From: Diadema setosum | Lineage: Eukaryota > Echinodermata > Echinoidea > Diadematoida > Diadematidae | Reading direction: 5' to 3' | Assembly (NCBI RefSeq): GCF_964275005.1 | Contig: NC_092686.1 | Span: 17,808,547 to 17,872,546, forward strand | Length of the DNA: 64,000 nt | Part shown: positions 21,964 through 34,301 of the stretch, one piece after another | How the letters are laid out: each line of letters begins with the position of its first letter | Numbering within the stretch: position 1 is the first letter of the stretch | Program-made: the position numbers and the translations under genes | Notes under the pieces: generated by a model | Seen by the model: only the letters and a program-made list of their open reading frames with translations | The model's database searches: none | Told to the model about the DNA's origin: nothing

Positions 21964-24900
21964 ATGTCAGATATTCAAGCTGTGTCTACGGACAGAGCTT
22001 TGTCGGCTCAGAAACAGCGCAGAGCCAAGTGGATGGCTAAACGAAAGCAGCGGCTGGCTCTCGGGCCGGCATCCGACCATGCTGCCGAGATACTCCAAGC
22101 CATCAAGATTGTCAACGAACGGGGTGACAAAACTACCCCTCGTGATGACGTGCAGATCGAGGGCGACTCATCGGCAGTACAAGAGACCGTGGAGTCGGTA
22201 ATGGTGTCTGCCCACGGAGATGACGTTGCCTCGACCACAGAACTTACTACCGCTTCCACAGTCGAAGCGGTCCCTGAAAATGTTGTCGTCGACCAGAATG
22301 TTGAGATCGACGACAATGAGGCGACAGTGTTACCAACAACAGATGTGCCCATACAGTGCCAAATAACGTCGGGAGACAGCCAGGTAGAATTTCACTTTGT
22401 TTTAACGTGTCCATGCCTTTCAGTGCTCATTTCTCAGTGCTGATGTCAAACATAATATAGTGAAAATAATACGATGCAATGAATCAATATGAAACACGAT
22501 TTTGCCAAAAGGGTTTGTTTTCAGATGAGATCTGCGTTTTGTTTTGTTTGACTTTGTTATTGTCTTTTGAGGGCGTCTCTATAGAAGTGAGAAAAAAATA
22601 AGTATGAACATGTCTTCGTACGTTTCGTTTCCTTCGCACAGCAATGTCATCTTTTCTTATCGATGAAGACAGGAAAATGAGAAGCTTATGTCTAAACACG
22701 ATTGTATATCATTTGGAATTTGCAGGCTTCTGACAAAACTGAAGCGCCGTCTTCCTTTCCACCTGCTACATCTTTGGACCTCCTTTCGGAAATTCACGAA
22801 ATCTTCCCTCTTCTACAAGACATTCCTGGCTCCAACAAGGAAACTGGTAGTCAGCGCAGTCCTGTTTCATGCAGTCAGAGTACTGAACCTGAACAGGTGA
22901 ATATCTGTTATCTTATTCATAGCCAGTTCCTAACATTGTTTATCATATTATTGACGAAAATAAAGTTTACCGCGAGATTATTAAATACTTCATACGCACA
23001 GGACAATAATACTGGATTCATATTTACACTTTGTCAGAATAAGAGTAATCCCTTCATGATTTAGTTTAGACAGGTGAAGGACACGAAAACAACAACAACA
23101 GCAACAACAACACCAACAGCAAAAACAAAAGTCCGACATAAGAAAGACGCGGCGGGTCTCTTCTGCCAGCGCCCTAAAACACCATGAGGCAATGATAATA
23201 TTCTGTGTCAAATGAGACTGTCCTCACAGTTCTGATTTTGACTTCCATTTTTCGTTACAGGATATCCACTCTGTTGATGAAAATACACCGTCGAGCATGA
23301 GTGAAAATTCTGCAATGACATCTCAAAGGTAAGTAATTCTTTCATGCATTATCTTTATTAAGGTATACAGCGGTTTGATGTTACATATTCTGTGGTTAAT
23401 TTTGTTCCTTGACGATATGCAAAGTCACCTTTACAATCGGTTGACAATCAAAACTGTGAAGTCAATCGATGCAGTGGAAATCATTTCTTCAAAACAAGTA
23501 TAGCATACCTGCTGTAATGTACTGACATACTTTTATTACTTTTTTATTTGTCTTTCGTTCCACTCAAGTAATTTCAAGTATAATGTATCTTTTGCTCATT
23601 GTGACTTTTCATCACGGCAGGTATCCGACAGAGAGCTCTCCAAGCAGTCAAAACGTTGACGAAGTTGTCGTTAACATGCTGCAAGAAAAGGTCAAGTGTC
23701 CATCACTAACTTTTGATGACCTTTTGACTTTCAACTGCGGCCACAGCGTGTCGGTAAGTCTTTCGTAATCATCCCCGCAAACGTTTTTAAAATGAGAGAA
23801 CGCAAGTTTTCATCAATCTTCTTTTCAGTTGCAAGCAATTACATACAAAAGTTGTTGTATGTATATCTCTCCAGCAAATATGAGATTATGTATACGCGCA
23901 ATGTTTTTCTCTCTTTTTGCAATTTCAGAACATGAACAGTCTACTTGAGATTGGTCGTGGTAGCTACGGCCGTGTTCTCCTAGCCCGACACAGCAAAACA
24001 TCAACTCCCGTAGCCATCAAAGAGCCCTTTCGATCCAACAACCATGCCTCACCAGGCGAACTGGCGGACGAACTTAAAGAGACAAGAAGGCGAGCCAACA
24101 AGGAGGCTCTCGTTCACCAGCTTCTCTCGGACAGTCCATACTTCCCCCGTTTCTTGGGAACACTTGACAATGGCAACGACCTCTGCCTGGGAGTGCAGTT
24201 TGTTGGAGACAGTGAAACGGGACTCAGCTATCCACTTCTCAACCCACCTCCTCTCTCAACCAAGGACGGCCTCAACATCGCCGAGGACGTCGTCAGGGGC
24301 ATGATGGAGCTCCATGAGAACGGACTCCTCCATAACGACATGAAAAGCGACAACGTCCTTCTTGAACGCCGAGGAGGTCGCTATCGCGGCGTTATCATCG
24401 ACTTTGGCATGGTGTCATCGATGACCTCCCCACTTCAAATGTCGGGTCTCCCGGAAGCCGTCAAGTTTGCCTACCTGCAGGGGGAAGAAGCGGACTATCT
24501 TGCCCCCGAAATCGTGCTCGACGAGGAAAAGACATCGGTTCACTCAGACACCTTTTCACTAGGTGTCATCTTGATGGATATCGCACAGGTGCTGGACGGT
24601 AAGTTTTGCAATAGTTTTCTCGACACTTGATCATTGTTGGTCAACTATCTCTGATTCGCCAGCTTGCGATTATGACGTATTTTCCCATAGATGATTTCAA
24701 GACTAACTCTGATAAACTGGTAATCACCGCTAATTTCCCTAATCAAATCACAGCTCAATGAGGATGTTGAATCTTAATCGTATCAAAAATAATTTCTGAT
24801 CGTCTAACTGGCATCCGTCTAAGTCATATCGTTTTTATGTTCGAGGCATTATATTGTTATTTCTAATCTATACGAAGACAAAAAATTTGCCCAGGGTTTT

Positions 24901-25180
24901 GTCATTGATTTTGTGCAATTTCAATAAATAACACTTATGTGCATCGATAGATCCCTTACAGAATGAATCATAGTATATCTTATATTTTTTATTTACTCGC
25001 CTTACAGATTCACGATCTGCAACCGTTCGGAAACTCTCTTCCCTCGGCATGAGATGCAGAACGAGAAACCCAGAATCCCGTCCGAGTCTCACTACAATTC
25101 TCAAGGAAATCAGCGAGCTGAAAAGACGGTACAAACGGCCACCTTTCTGGAAGCGCCTTTTCAAGAAACTGCGAAAATAA
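21964..25180 (+). CDS. Protein-kinase-like gene, copy 2
   Basis: Six coding exons: 21964-22383, 22726-22896, 23261-23328, 23621-23753, 23929-24598 and 25008-25180. They sum to 1635 nt (544 residues plus stop) with consistent phases. Residues 1-264 are a low-complexity acidic and Ser/Thr-rich region with a basic start (QRRAKWMAKRKQR). The kinase domain spans about 270-530: glycine loop 273-280, VAIK lysine 295, HND catalytic loop 399-401, DFG 422-424 and APE 456-458. The usual HRD arginine is Asn, so this is a non-RD kinase with otherwise intact catalytic residues. The basic C-terminal tail ends KKLRK. I do not recognise the family. It differs from copy 3 at about eight residues, for example Ala for Val in GELADEL. 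Confidence 0.9.
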
Positions 25181-25244
25181 AAGCCTATATCAGACTTGCA
25201 GCTGACATTTAGGGGTCCAACGATCTTACCTTGTAAATATTGTA

Positions 25245-25250
25245 AATAAA
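25245..25250 (+). terminator. Poly(A) signal of kinase copy 2
   Basis: AATAAA lies 65 bases after the stop, in the same place as in the other copies. Confidence 0.6.
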
Positions 25251-25813
25251 CCATTGTTGCATAATATTTCACATTTCTTACATGTGTTATCATTTCCGTT
25301 GTATATGAAGTACAAGTGTACTGACATTGAATGCATTTGTTGTTTTTTTTGTGGGGTGGGGGGGGGGTCGGATTTCAACATAGGTAATGGTTTGTCAATC
25401 TAAGCATCAATTTGAAGAATTATACGAATAGAGTAGGCATACATGTATACAAATCAAATCAAAATCTTGAACTCACTCGCAATGACAAGGAAAAACGTAC
25501 TGAAGTTTGAAGGTTTAAATTTGAAGTTTATTTGACATAAAACCATTCATATATTTGCGATTACACAAATCATTGATACATCAAAATACATAAATTATAT
25601 ATTGTGTTTGTGTTTGTTTGCGTGTGTGAGCGTGTGTGATTATGTGCGCGTGTGTGTATGTGTGTGTTTTGGCGTTATGGAGTTATATATGGAGTTATTA
25701 TCGAAAGTATACCTTAGTTAGATACATGAGAAGAAGAAAAGAGCCTCCGTCTTTTGAGAAAAGACATTATCACGTTCACTTATATCGCGTGATTATACGA
25801 AAACTATAATTGA

Positions 25814-25846
<33 letters not shown>

Positions 25847-28352
25847 CGCTGAAAGCACCGAGTCATTAGCTCAATTCTAGTTATTTTATGCTAACGACCA
25901 CAGGTGGAGGGACAATAAACGGACTGCATCCTGCCTAAACAGTGCTTTTCCTTTGCTTGCAAATGTTAACTTTTTGCGAGATACTTAAAAAGCAGCTTAT
26001 GAAATGTCAAAGAACATAGATTATTCTAAGACACATTCAAAGTATACATGATGAGAATCGGTTTTGCAGTGGCCGAGAAATCCAAAAAACAAAGTGAAAC
26101 AAAGCGATGCTATATTAAAAGGAGGATCCCACTTTTCATTAAAGGGTTGCTTTGTTTTGGATATCTCAGTCATCTAAGTATCAATTTTCATCAAATATAC
26201 ACTTTGAATTCCTCTTAGAATTATATTCTCTTCTTTTTTTATTTCATAAGAGGTTTGTCATTATCTTTAAAAATAAATTTGTAATAAAAAAATGCTGGAA
26301 CCCCGAGGCTCAATCTTAACAGAAACTGTACCATCCCTTTAAGCTATAATACGGAACGAAGTATAAACGCTGTTATGGAGGGCTTGGGGTTGTTCCTAAT
26401 ATTTTGGGGTTGCTGATGTAACTATTCTGTTGAGATGTACACGTTTGTGAATTATGTACTTCTTATGCCACCACCGCAATACCGTGAAAAATGTCTACAA
26501 GTGACATAAAACCAATTTCCTTGACCATCTTCAGAATGTTGCTTGACCCTCGCTCAAGTATGAGCTAGAATGCAAGATTCGCTGTTCCGAAATACACAAA
26601 TTCCTATACACGTAGACGTTCGTTAATCCGAAAACGAAATAGGGCCGTTAACTGAAAATGCGGTTAGTTAGTCCAAAATATGAAATACGGTTCGTTATTC
26701 CGAAGGTTCGATATAGTGCGAAAATGCAAGAAGGTTCGCTAATCCGAAAATGAATACATGAAAAAAAAATATGCATGCAGACGGATTTAACCTTCGGAAA
26801 TAACGACCACATGTAGTTTCCGGATTAATGAACCTTTGGAATACTGAACCTTATCTAATTTTCAGATTAACGAACTTTCGGAGTAAGGAACTCTAATGTA
26901 CTGAAGATGATGTGACGTCACGTGTCCCACGATTACGAGTCCAGGGCCCCATTTCATAAAAGATGTTAGGATACAAACTCTTGCTGGAATAGTAACTTCC
27001 GATAGCAACAGCCAATCAGGAAGCTGGATTCTTGTTGTTACTATGACAATTGACATTCCAGGAAGAATTGCTATCATAATAAGCTTTCTATAAAATGGGG
27101 GCCAGGTCCTGAGAATGATACGTTAACCAGGACGTTTACGTCTGTGCAATGCACGTCGGTCGGCGTTTCCAGGGTTAGCTGAGATTTCATCTGTACACGC
27201 ACCTGTACACGATATATCTATATTCACGAGTCCTACATCAGTCCCTTTGTATACACTCTACGTACGAAACAATTTCACCCGAAATTGCATCGATTAGGCT
27301 GAAAGAAGTTACAACACTATTAAACAGAAAATGAACGGCAAGAGAGAGGTTCAGTATATACTACAATCAATACACCCAAACAAGCTTGCTGTCGAAAATT
27401 CTTCCAATACCCACCAGGAAATTTGAGAAAAAAAAATCACAGATAATGAGCTATCTGTCTTTGACAATGAAAGATAGTTCAGTTAACAAAAGCAGACACA
27501 AAAAGAAGATATCCAGAGGAACAGCTTCTGTATCCATTCTTTTTTTTCTTTTTCTTTTTTTTGGTTCTTTTTTTTTGGGGGGGGGGCGGGAAAGAGACTG
27601 AAAGTAGTGATCACTTTGAGTAAATGAGCATTCTTCACGTTTCAGGTTAAATATCAAAGAGAGGTATTTCGTCGGATTCAGCTGAGAATTAAACAAAGAA
27701 ATAATAAGCAATATCAGCGCATTTCCTTATGGATTTAGATTAATTCTTACCTACAAAGCTTCAATGCGATATGGATGCACTTGCATAGACCTCGTACAGT
27801 CCAGTCAATACGCACGAAGTATTGTTGCGTCATGAAATATGTTGGAGTTGCCTTGTACAGCATTAGCGTGTATGTGTAGCTTACGCGTTTTTAGGAGACG
27901 GCGATTGGCTGGAAGTTGCTCACGCTACAGTGCGCGATGCTAGGTTACGAGTTGGTCTTGTGTCAACAAAAAATCCTTCACTCTTTCCTAGTGAGCTTCT
28001 GAGTAACGATCGTTATTACAGTTGTTCTCCTTCCGAGCTTTCAGAATTCGCAGATATTCGAAGAAATTTGACATATAGCTATTGGTTTTGACCTAGGCAG
28101 ATCAATAGTAAGTTCTGTTTCGTAGATTCTTATGGAATTTGTCGAAACAATCGTTTAGTACCTATGTATCTATCCATATATTATTATACCTATTTTCAAA
28201 TAATAAAAGAATACATGGATTTATAGCAAGACACAAATATATTACAGTGTATGACTCTAAAGGGTTTGGTAGATATAATATCATTATCTATTAGATTGAT
28301 ATTAACGTATATACCAAACTTGTAATTATTTTGTTTCTGGTTATGCCAGGCT
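25251..28352. other. Spacer between kinase copies 2 and 3
   Basis: Noncoding sequence. It contains TG-rich and CAA-rich microsatellites (about 25600-25670 and 25815-25848), the empty hAT site (26023-26030), the 26233-26544 segment absent from unit 1, MITE copies at 26618-26875 and 26944-27103, a T/G run near 27537-27590, and the 5' flank of copy 3 with its possible noncoding exon donor at 28108. No gene is recognised. Confidence 0.7.
26233..26544. repeat. 312-bp segment present in units 2 and 3, absent from unit 1
   Basis: Unit 3 has the same segment at 32622-32936, while unit 1 joins the two sides at 7226. Both sides share CTT at the join, so a microhomology deletion in unit 1 fits as well as an insertion. 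The interior has a phrase (CCATCCCTTTAAGC) like those at the ends of small transposons. Confidence 0.7.
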
Positions 28353-31300
28353 ATGTCAGATATTCAAGCTGTGTCTACGGACGGAGCTTTGTCGGCTCAG
28401 AAACAGCGCAGAGCCAAGTGGATGGCTAAACGAAAGCAGCGGCTGGCTCTCGGGCCGGCATCCGACCATGCTGCCGAGATACTCCAAGCCATCAAGATTG
28501 TCAACGAACGGGGTGACAAAACTACCCCTCGTGATGACGTGCAGATCGAGGGCGACTCATCGGCAGTACAAGAGACCGTGGAGTCGGTAATGGTGTCTGC
28601 CCACGGAGATGACGTTGCCTCGACCACAGAACTTACTACCGCTTCCACAGTCGAAGCGGTCCCTGAAAATGTTGTCGTCGACCAGAATGTTGAGATCGAC
28701 GACAATGAGGCGACAGTGTTACCAACAACAGATGTGCCCATACAGTGCCAAATAACGTCGGGAGACAGCCAGGTAGAATTTCACATTGTTTTAACTTGTC
28801 CATGCCTTTCAGTGCTCATTTCTCATTGCTGATGTCAAACATAATGTAGTAAAAATAATACGATGCAATGAATCAATATGAAACACGATTTTGCCAAAAG
28901 GGTTTGTTTTCAGATGAGATCTGCGTTTTGTTTTGTTTGACTTTGTTATTGTCTTTTGAGGGCGTCTCTATAGAAGTGAGAAAAAAATAAGTAGGAACAT
29001 GTCTTCGTACGTTTCGTTTCCTTCGCACAGCAATGTCATCTTTTCTTATCGATGAAGACAGGAAAATGAGAAGCTTATGTCTAAACACGATTGTATATCA
29101 TTTGGAATTTGCAGGCTTCTGACAAAACTGAAGCGCCGTCTTCCTTTCCACCTGCTACATCTTTGGACCTCCTTTCGGAAATTCACGAAATCTTCCCTCT
29201 TCTACAAGACATTCCTGGCTCCAACAAGGAAACTGGTAGTCAGCGCAGTCCTGTTTCATGCAGTCAAAGTACTGAACCTGAAAAGGTGAATATCTGTTAT
29301 CTTATTCATAGCCAGTTCCTAACATTGTTTATCATATTATTGACGAAAATAAAGTTTACCGCGAGATTATTAAATACTTCATACGCACAGGACAATAATA
29401 CTGGATTCATATTTACACATTGTCAGAATAAGAGTAATCCCTTCATGATTTAGTTTAGACAGGTGAAGGACATGAAAACAACAACAACAGCAACAACAAC
29501 ACCAACAGCAAAAACAAAAGTCCGACATAAGAAAGACGCGGCGGGTCTTTTCTGCCAGCACCCTAAAACACCATGAGGCAGTGATAATATTCTGTGTCAA
29601 ATGAGACTGTCCTCACAGTTCTGATTTTGACTTCCATTTTTCGTTACAGGATATCCATTCTGTTGATGAAAATACACCGTCGAGCATGAGTGAAAATTCT
29701 GCAATGACATCTCAAAGGTAAGTAATTCTTTCATGCATTATCTTTATTAAGGTATACAGCGGTTTGATGTTACATATTATTCTGTGGTTAATTTTGTTCC
29801 TTGACGATATGCAAAGTCACCTTTACAATCGGTTGACAATCAAAACTGTGAAGTCAATCGATGCAGTGGAAGTCATTTCTTCAAAACAAGTATAGCATAC
29901 CTGCTGTAATGTACTGACACACTTTTATTACTTTTTTTATTTGTCTTTCGTTCCACTCAAGTAATTTCAAGTATAATGTATTTTTTGCTCATTGTGACTT
30001 TTCATCACGGCAGGTATCCGACAGAGAGCTCTCCAAGCAGTCAAAACGTTGACGAAGTTGTCGTTAACATGCTGCAAGAAAAGGTCAAGTGTCCATCACT
30101 GACTTTTGATGACCTTTTGACTTTCAACTGCGGCCACAGCGTGTCGGTAAGTCCTTCGTAATCATTCCCGCAAACGTTTTTAAAATGAGAGAATGCAAGT
30201 TTTCATCAATCTTCTTTTCAGTTGCAAGCAATTACATACAAAAGTTGTAGTATGTATATCTCGCCAGCAAATTATGAGATTATGTATACGCGCAATGTTT
30301 TTCTCTCTTTTTGCAATTTCAGAACATGAACAGTCTACTTGAGATTGGTCGTGGTAGCTACGGCCGTGTTCTCCTAGCCCGACACAGCAAAACATCAACT
30401 TCCGTAGCCATCAAAGAGCCCTTTCGATCCAACAACCATGCCTCACCAGGCGAACTGGTGGACGAACTTAAAGAGACAAGAAGGCGAGCCAACAAGGAGG
30501 CTCTCGTTCACCAGCTTCTCTCGGACAGTCCATACTTCCCCCGTTTCTTGGGGACACTTGACAATGGCAACGACCTCTGCCTGGGAGTGCAGTTTGTTGG
30601 AGACAGTGAAACGGGACTCAGCTATCCACTTCTCAACCCACCTCCTCTCTCAACCAAGGACGGCCTCAACATCGCCGAGGACGTCGTCAGGGGCATGATG
30701 GAGCTCCATGAGAACAGACTCCTCCATAACGACATGAAAAGCGACAACGTCCTTCTTGAACGCCGAGGAGGTCGCTATCGCGGCGTTATCATCGACTTTG
30801 GCATGGTGTCATCGATGACCTCCCCACTTCAAATGTCGGGTCTCCCGGAAGCCGTCAAGTTTGCCTACCTGCAGGGGGAAGAAGCGGACTATCTTGCCCC
30901 CGAAATCGTGCTCGACGAGGAAAAGACATCGGTTCACTCAGACACCTTTTCACTAGGTGTCATCTTGATGGATATCGCACAGGTGCTGGACGGTAAGTTT
31001 TGCAATAGTTTTCTCGACACTTGATCATTGTTGGTCAACTATCTCTGATTCGCCAGTTTGCGATTATGACGTATTTTCCCATAGATAATTTCAAGACTAA
31101 CTCTGATAAACTGGTAATCACCGGTAATTTCCTGAATCAAATCACAGCTCAATGAGGATGTTGAATCTTAATCGTATCAAAAATAATTTCTGATCGTCTA
31201 ACTGGCATCCGTCTAAGTCATATCGTTTTTATGTTCGAGGCATTATATCGTTATTTCTAATCTATACGAAGACAAAAAAAATTGCCCAGGGTTTTGTCAT

Positions 31301-31575
31301 TAATTTTGTGCAATTTCAATAAATAACACTTATATGCATCGATAGATCCCTTACAGAATGAATCATAGTATATCTTATATCTTTTATTCACTCGCCTTAC
31401 AGATTCACGATCTCCAACCGTTCAGAAACTCTCTTCCCTCGGCATGAGATGCAGGACGAGAAACCCAAAATCCCGTCCGAGTCTCACTACAATTCTCAAG
31501 GAAATCAGCGAGCTGAAAAGACGGTACAAACGGCCACCTTTCTGGAAGCGCCTTTTCAAGAAACTGCGAAAATAA
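28353..31575 (+). CDS. Protein-kinase-like gene, copy 3
   Basis: Six coding exons: 28353-28772, 29115-29285, 29650-29717, 30014-30146, 30323-30992 and 31403-31575, again 1635 nt and 544 residues with matching phases. The kinase motifs are the same as in copy 2: IGRGSYGRV, VAIK, HNDMKSDN, DFG, APE, then an RPSL phrase that closes the domain in exon 6. Differences from copy 2 include Pro to Ser just before VAIK, Gly to Arg at residue 396 three residues before the HND, and Glu to Lys in the tail-proximal RNPKSR. The likely role is serine/threonine phosphorylation, unproven; the target is unknown. No signal peptide or membrane segment is seen. Confidence 0.9.
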
Positions 31576-31639
31576 AAGCCTATATCAGACTTGGAGCTAA
31601 CATTTAGGGGTCAAACGATCTTGCCTTGTAAATATTGTA

Positions 31640-31645
31640 AATAAA
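31640..31645 (+). terminator. Poly(A) signal of kinase copy 3
   Basis: AATAAA lies 65 bases after the stop, conserved among the three units. Confidence 0.6.
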
Positions 31646-33311
31646 CCATTGTTGCATAATATTTCATATTTCTTACATGTGTTTATCATTTCCGTTGTAT
31701 TTGAAGTACAAGTGTATGTACTGACATTGAATGCATTTTTTTTTTTTTTTGTGGGGTGAGGGCGGGGGTCGGATTTCAACATAGGTAATGGTTTGTCAAT
31801 CTAAGCATCAATTTGAAGAATTATACGAATAGAGTAGGCATACATGTATACAAATCAAATCAAAATCTTGAACTCACTCGCAATGACAAGGAAAAACGTA
31901 CTGAAGTTTGAAGGTTTAAATTTGAAGTTTATTTAACATAAAACCATTCATATATTTGCGATTACACAAATCATTGATACATTAAAATACATAAATTATA
32001 TATAGTGTTTGTGTTTGTTTGCGCGTGTGAGTGTGTGTGATTATGTATGCGTGTGTGTATGTGTGTGTTTTGGCGATATGGAGTTATGTTTGGAGTTATT
32101 CGAAAGTATACCTTATAGTTAGATACATGCGAAGAAGAAAAGAGCCTCCGTCTTTTGAGAAAAGACATTATCACGTTCACTTATATCGCGTGATTATACG
32201 AAAACTATAATTGAAAAAAAAACAACAACAACAGCAACACTGAAAGCACCGAGTCATTAGCTCAATTATAGTTATTTTATGCTAACGACCACAGGTGGAG
32301 GGACAATAAACGGACTGCATCCTGCCTAAACAGTGCTTTTCCTTTGCTTGCAAATTTTAACTTTTTGCGAGATACTTAAAAAGCAGCTTATGAAATGTCA
32401 AAGAACATTGATTATTCTAAGACACATTCAAAGTATACATGATGAGAATCGGTTTTGCAGTGGCCGAGAAATCCAAAAAACAAAGTGAAACAAAGCGATG
32501 CTATTAAAAGGAGGATCTCACTTTTCATTAAAGAGTTGCTTTGTTTTGGATATCTCAGTCATCTAAGTATCAATTTTCATCAAATATACACTTTGAATTC
32601 CTCTTAAAATTATATTCTCTTCTTTTTTTTTTAATTTCATAAAAGGTTTGTCATTATCTTTAAAAATAAATTTGTAATAAAAAAAATGCTGGAAACCCGA
32701 GGCTCAATCTTAACAGAAACTGTACCATCCCTTTAAGCTATACGGAACGAATTAAACGCTGTCATGGAGGGCCTAGGGTTGTTTCTAATATTTTGGGGTT
32801 GCTGATGTAACTATTCTGTTGAGATGTACACTTTTGTGAATTATGTACTTCTTATGCCACCACCGCAATACCATGAAAAATGTCTACAATTAGTGACATA
32901 AAATCAAATTCCTTGACCATCTTCAGAATGTTGCTTGACCCTCGCTCAAGTATGAGCTAGAATGCAAAATTCGCTGTTCCGAAATACACAAATTCCGTAT
33001 ACACGTGTAGACGTTCATTAATCCGAAAACGAAATAGGGCCGTTAACCGAAAATGCGGTTGGTTAGTCCAATGAAATACGGTTCGTTATTCCGAAGGTTC
33101 GATATAGTGCGAAAATGCAACAAGGTTTGCTAATCCGAAAATGAATACATGAAAAAAAAAAAAAATATGCATGCAGACGAATTTAACCTTCGGAAATACC
33201 GACCACATGTAGTTTCCGGATTAATGAACCTTTGGAATACTGAACCTTATTTAATTTTCAGATTAACGAACTTTCGGAGTAATGAACTCTAATGTATTGA
33301 AGGTGATGTGA
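31646..33311. other. Truncated 3' flank of unit 3
   Basis: Noncoding unit sequence with a T-run at 31735-31750, a TG microsatellite near 32010-32070, the empty hAT site (32414-32421), the 32622-32936 segment and a foldback MITE at 33013-33271. The match to the other units ends near 33311. Confidence 0.7.
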
Positions 33312-33326
33312 GTAGTTGTTCGAGCA

Positions 33327-33498
33327 TTCTATCTTGTTCTGGGCAGTGTCGATATCTGGCGATCTGCCGGCGGATTCCGTTTTGGAGCAAAATACGCCTC
33401 GGAACCAAGATAGCGCTTCTTGACTATAAAACCTTCGCGACGCCACACGTCATGCGGCGGCTGTCGCAGTTAGGCGACGCCGAGAGCTAACAAGATAG
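33327..33498. mobile_element. Possible small inverted-repeat element
   Basis: TCTATCTTGTT at the left faces AACAAGATAGA at the right, about 170 bp apart, immediately after the end of the tandem array. The interior is GC-rich. No target duplication was identified. Confidence 0.35.
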
Positions 33499-33540
33499 AG
33501 ATGATGCTATCCTAGCGTAACAAGCGGTGTACAGTACAAG

Positions 33541-33680
33541 TTCAAGTTGATTTATTTCATTTACAACAAACAAAATAATTGGAAGTACAATGAAACATTC
33601 GTATACACAGATGTGAGAAAATCAGTACCACAATGCGATCTTAACAGAAATAACATTGTAAAAAAAAAAAAAGATACAGG
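33541..33680 (-). mobile_element. Possible LINE 3' tail fragment
   Basis: Read on the minus strand, the left edge gives AATGAAATAAATCAACTTGA. This resembles the A/T-rich ends of non-LTR elements and the phrase near 38550. It is weak evidence. Confidence 0.25.
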
Positions 33681-33732
33681 TAAATTATCAGTACTACTGT
33701 ACACATTTGTACTTTACTATAAAACGTCAATA

Positions 33733-33809
33733 GGCGCGGTCAGACTGGGAAAAGATCGCGAAGTTTAAGATCGCGATCTTTAAGATCTCGAAGTTTTGCC
33801 AGTGTGACC
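33733..33809. mobile_element. Short foldback near the MSH4 5' end
   Basis: GGTCAGACTGGGAAAA faces TTTTGCCAGTGTGACC, with nested GATCGCGA-type palindromes between. It may be a tiny MITE or remnant. It lies about 0.5 kb upstream of the MSH4 start codon. Confidence 0.4.
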
Positions 33810-34301
33810 TCAAACTTCCCGCGAAACTTCTCGCGAAACTTCTCGATCTGTTTGCGGGCGTTGTCTCCGAAGCGCGAGGCCGTTGTCATGTTCAGATGTG
33901 CATTGTTACATCACAATCACTAGCCATCGGACGGCGCACTCTTTCTTGCGCCTAAAGTGTATGCGAGGCGTGCCTGTGGACATGAGGATTGTGAAAGCGA
34001 GGGTACGGGTGCCAGATCGACGTCGGTAGGGGTTACCGCACCACCGGACGATAACAATAACCGGTGTACCGCGCCTAAGCATACGTGGAAGGATGGATCG
34101 TATTTTACGCCTTTAGACACATCTTTATATTAGCTCTCCGCCCAGACCACCACTACCACGAACAGCTGACACTGAAGTCACAATGTGACAGTATAGATCG
34201 AGACGTGTAACGTGTTGACTGTTAATAGACAATAGTTCCTACAAAGGATTGCCCGACAACGAATAATTAGAACAGACGGAGGAGAGAGAATCAGGACGAC
34301 C
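33810..34301 (+). promoter_or_regulatory. 5' flank / probable promoter and 5' UTR of MSH4
   Basis: It is GC-richer than its surroundings and contains no convincing coding frame or TATA box. The assignment rests only on its position before the MSH4 start. Confidence 0.4.

Larger units (their letters stand above)
1..33311 (+). repeat. Three-copy head-to-tail array of a ~6.4-kb kinase-gene unit
   Basis: The same sequence recurs three times in one orientation: unit 1 at 1-8285, unit 2 at 8286-8314 plus 21260-27625 (split by an LTR retroelement), and unit 3 at 27626-33311. The phrase GAGCATTCTTCACG marks the start of each unit (1, 8286, 27626). With inserted elements removed, units 1 and 2 are about 6.3-6.4 kb. 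Unit 3 stops matching after about 5.7 kb, just after a GATGTGA motif. Exons, introns, poly(A) signals and flanking MITEs are all shared and nearly identical, so the array is recent. Because the window begins on the repeated phrase, more units could lie upstream. Confidence 0.95.

Noticed and set aside
24868-25293. A 141-codon minus-strand open frame
   Set aside because: It overlaps exon 6 and the 3' UTR of kinase copy 2, is not kept intact in the other near-identical units, and has no motif.
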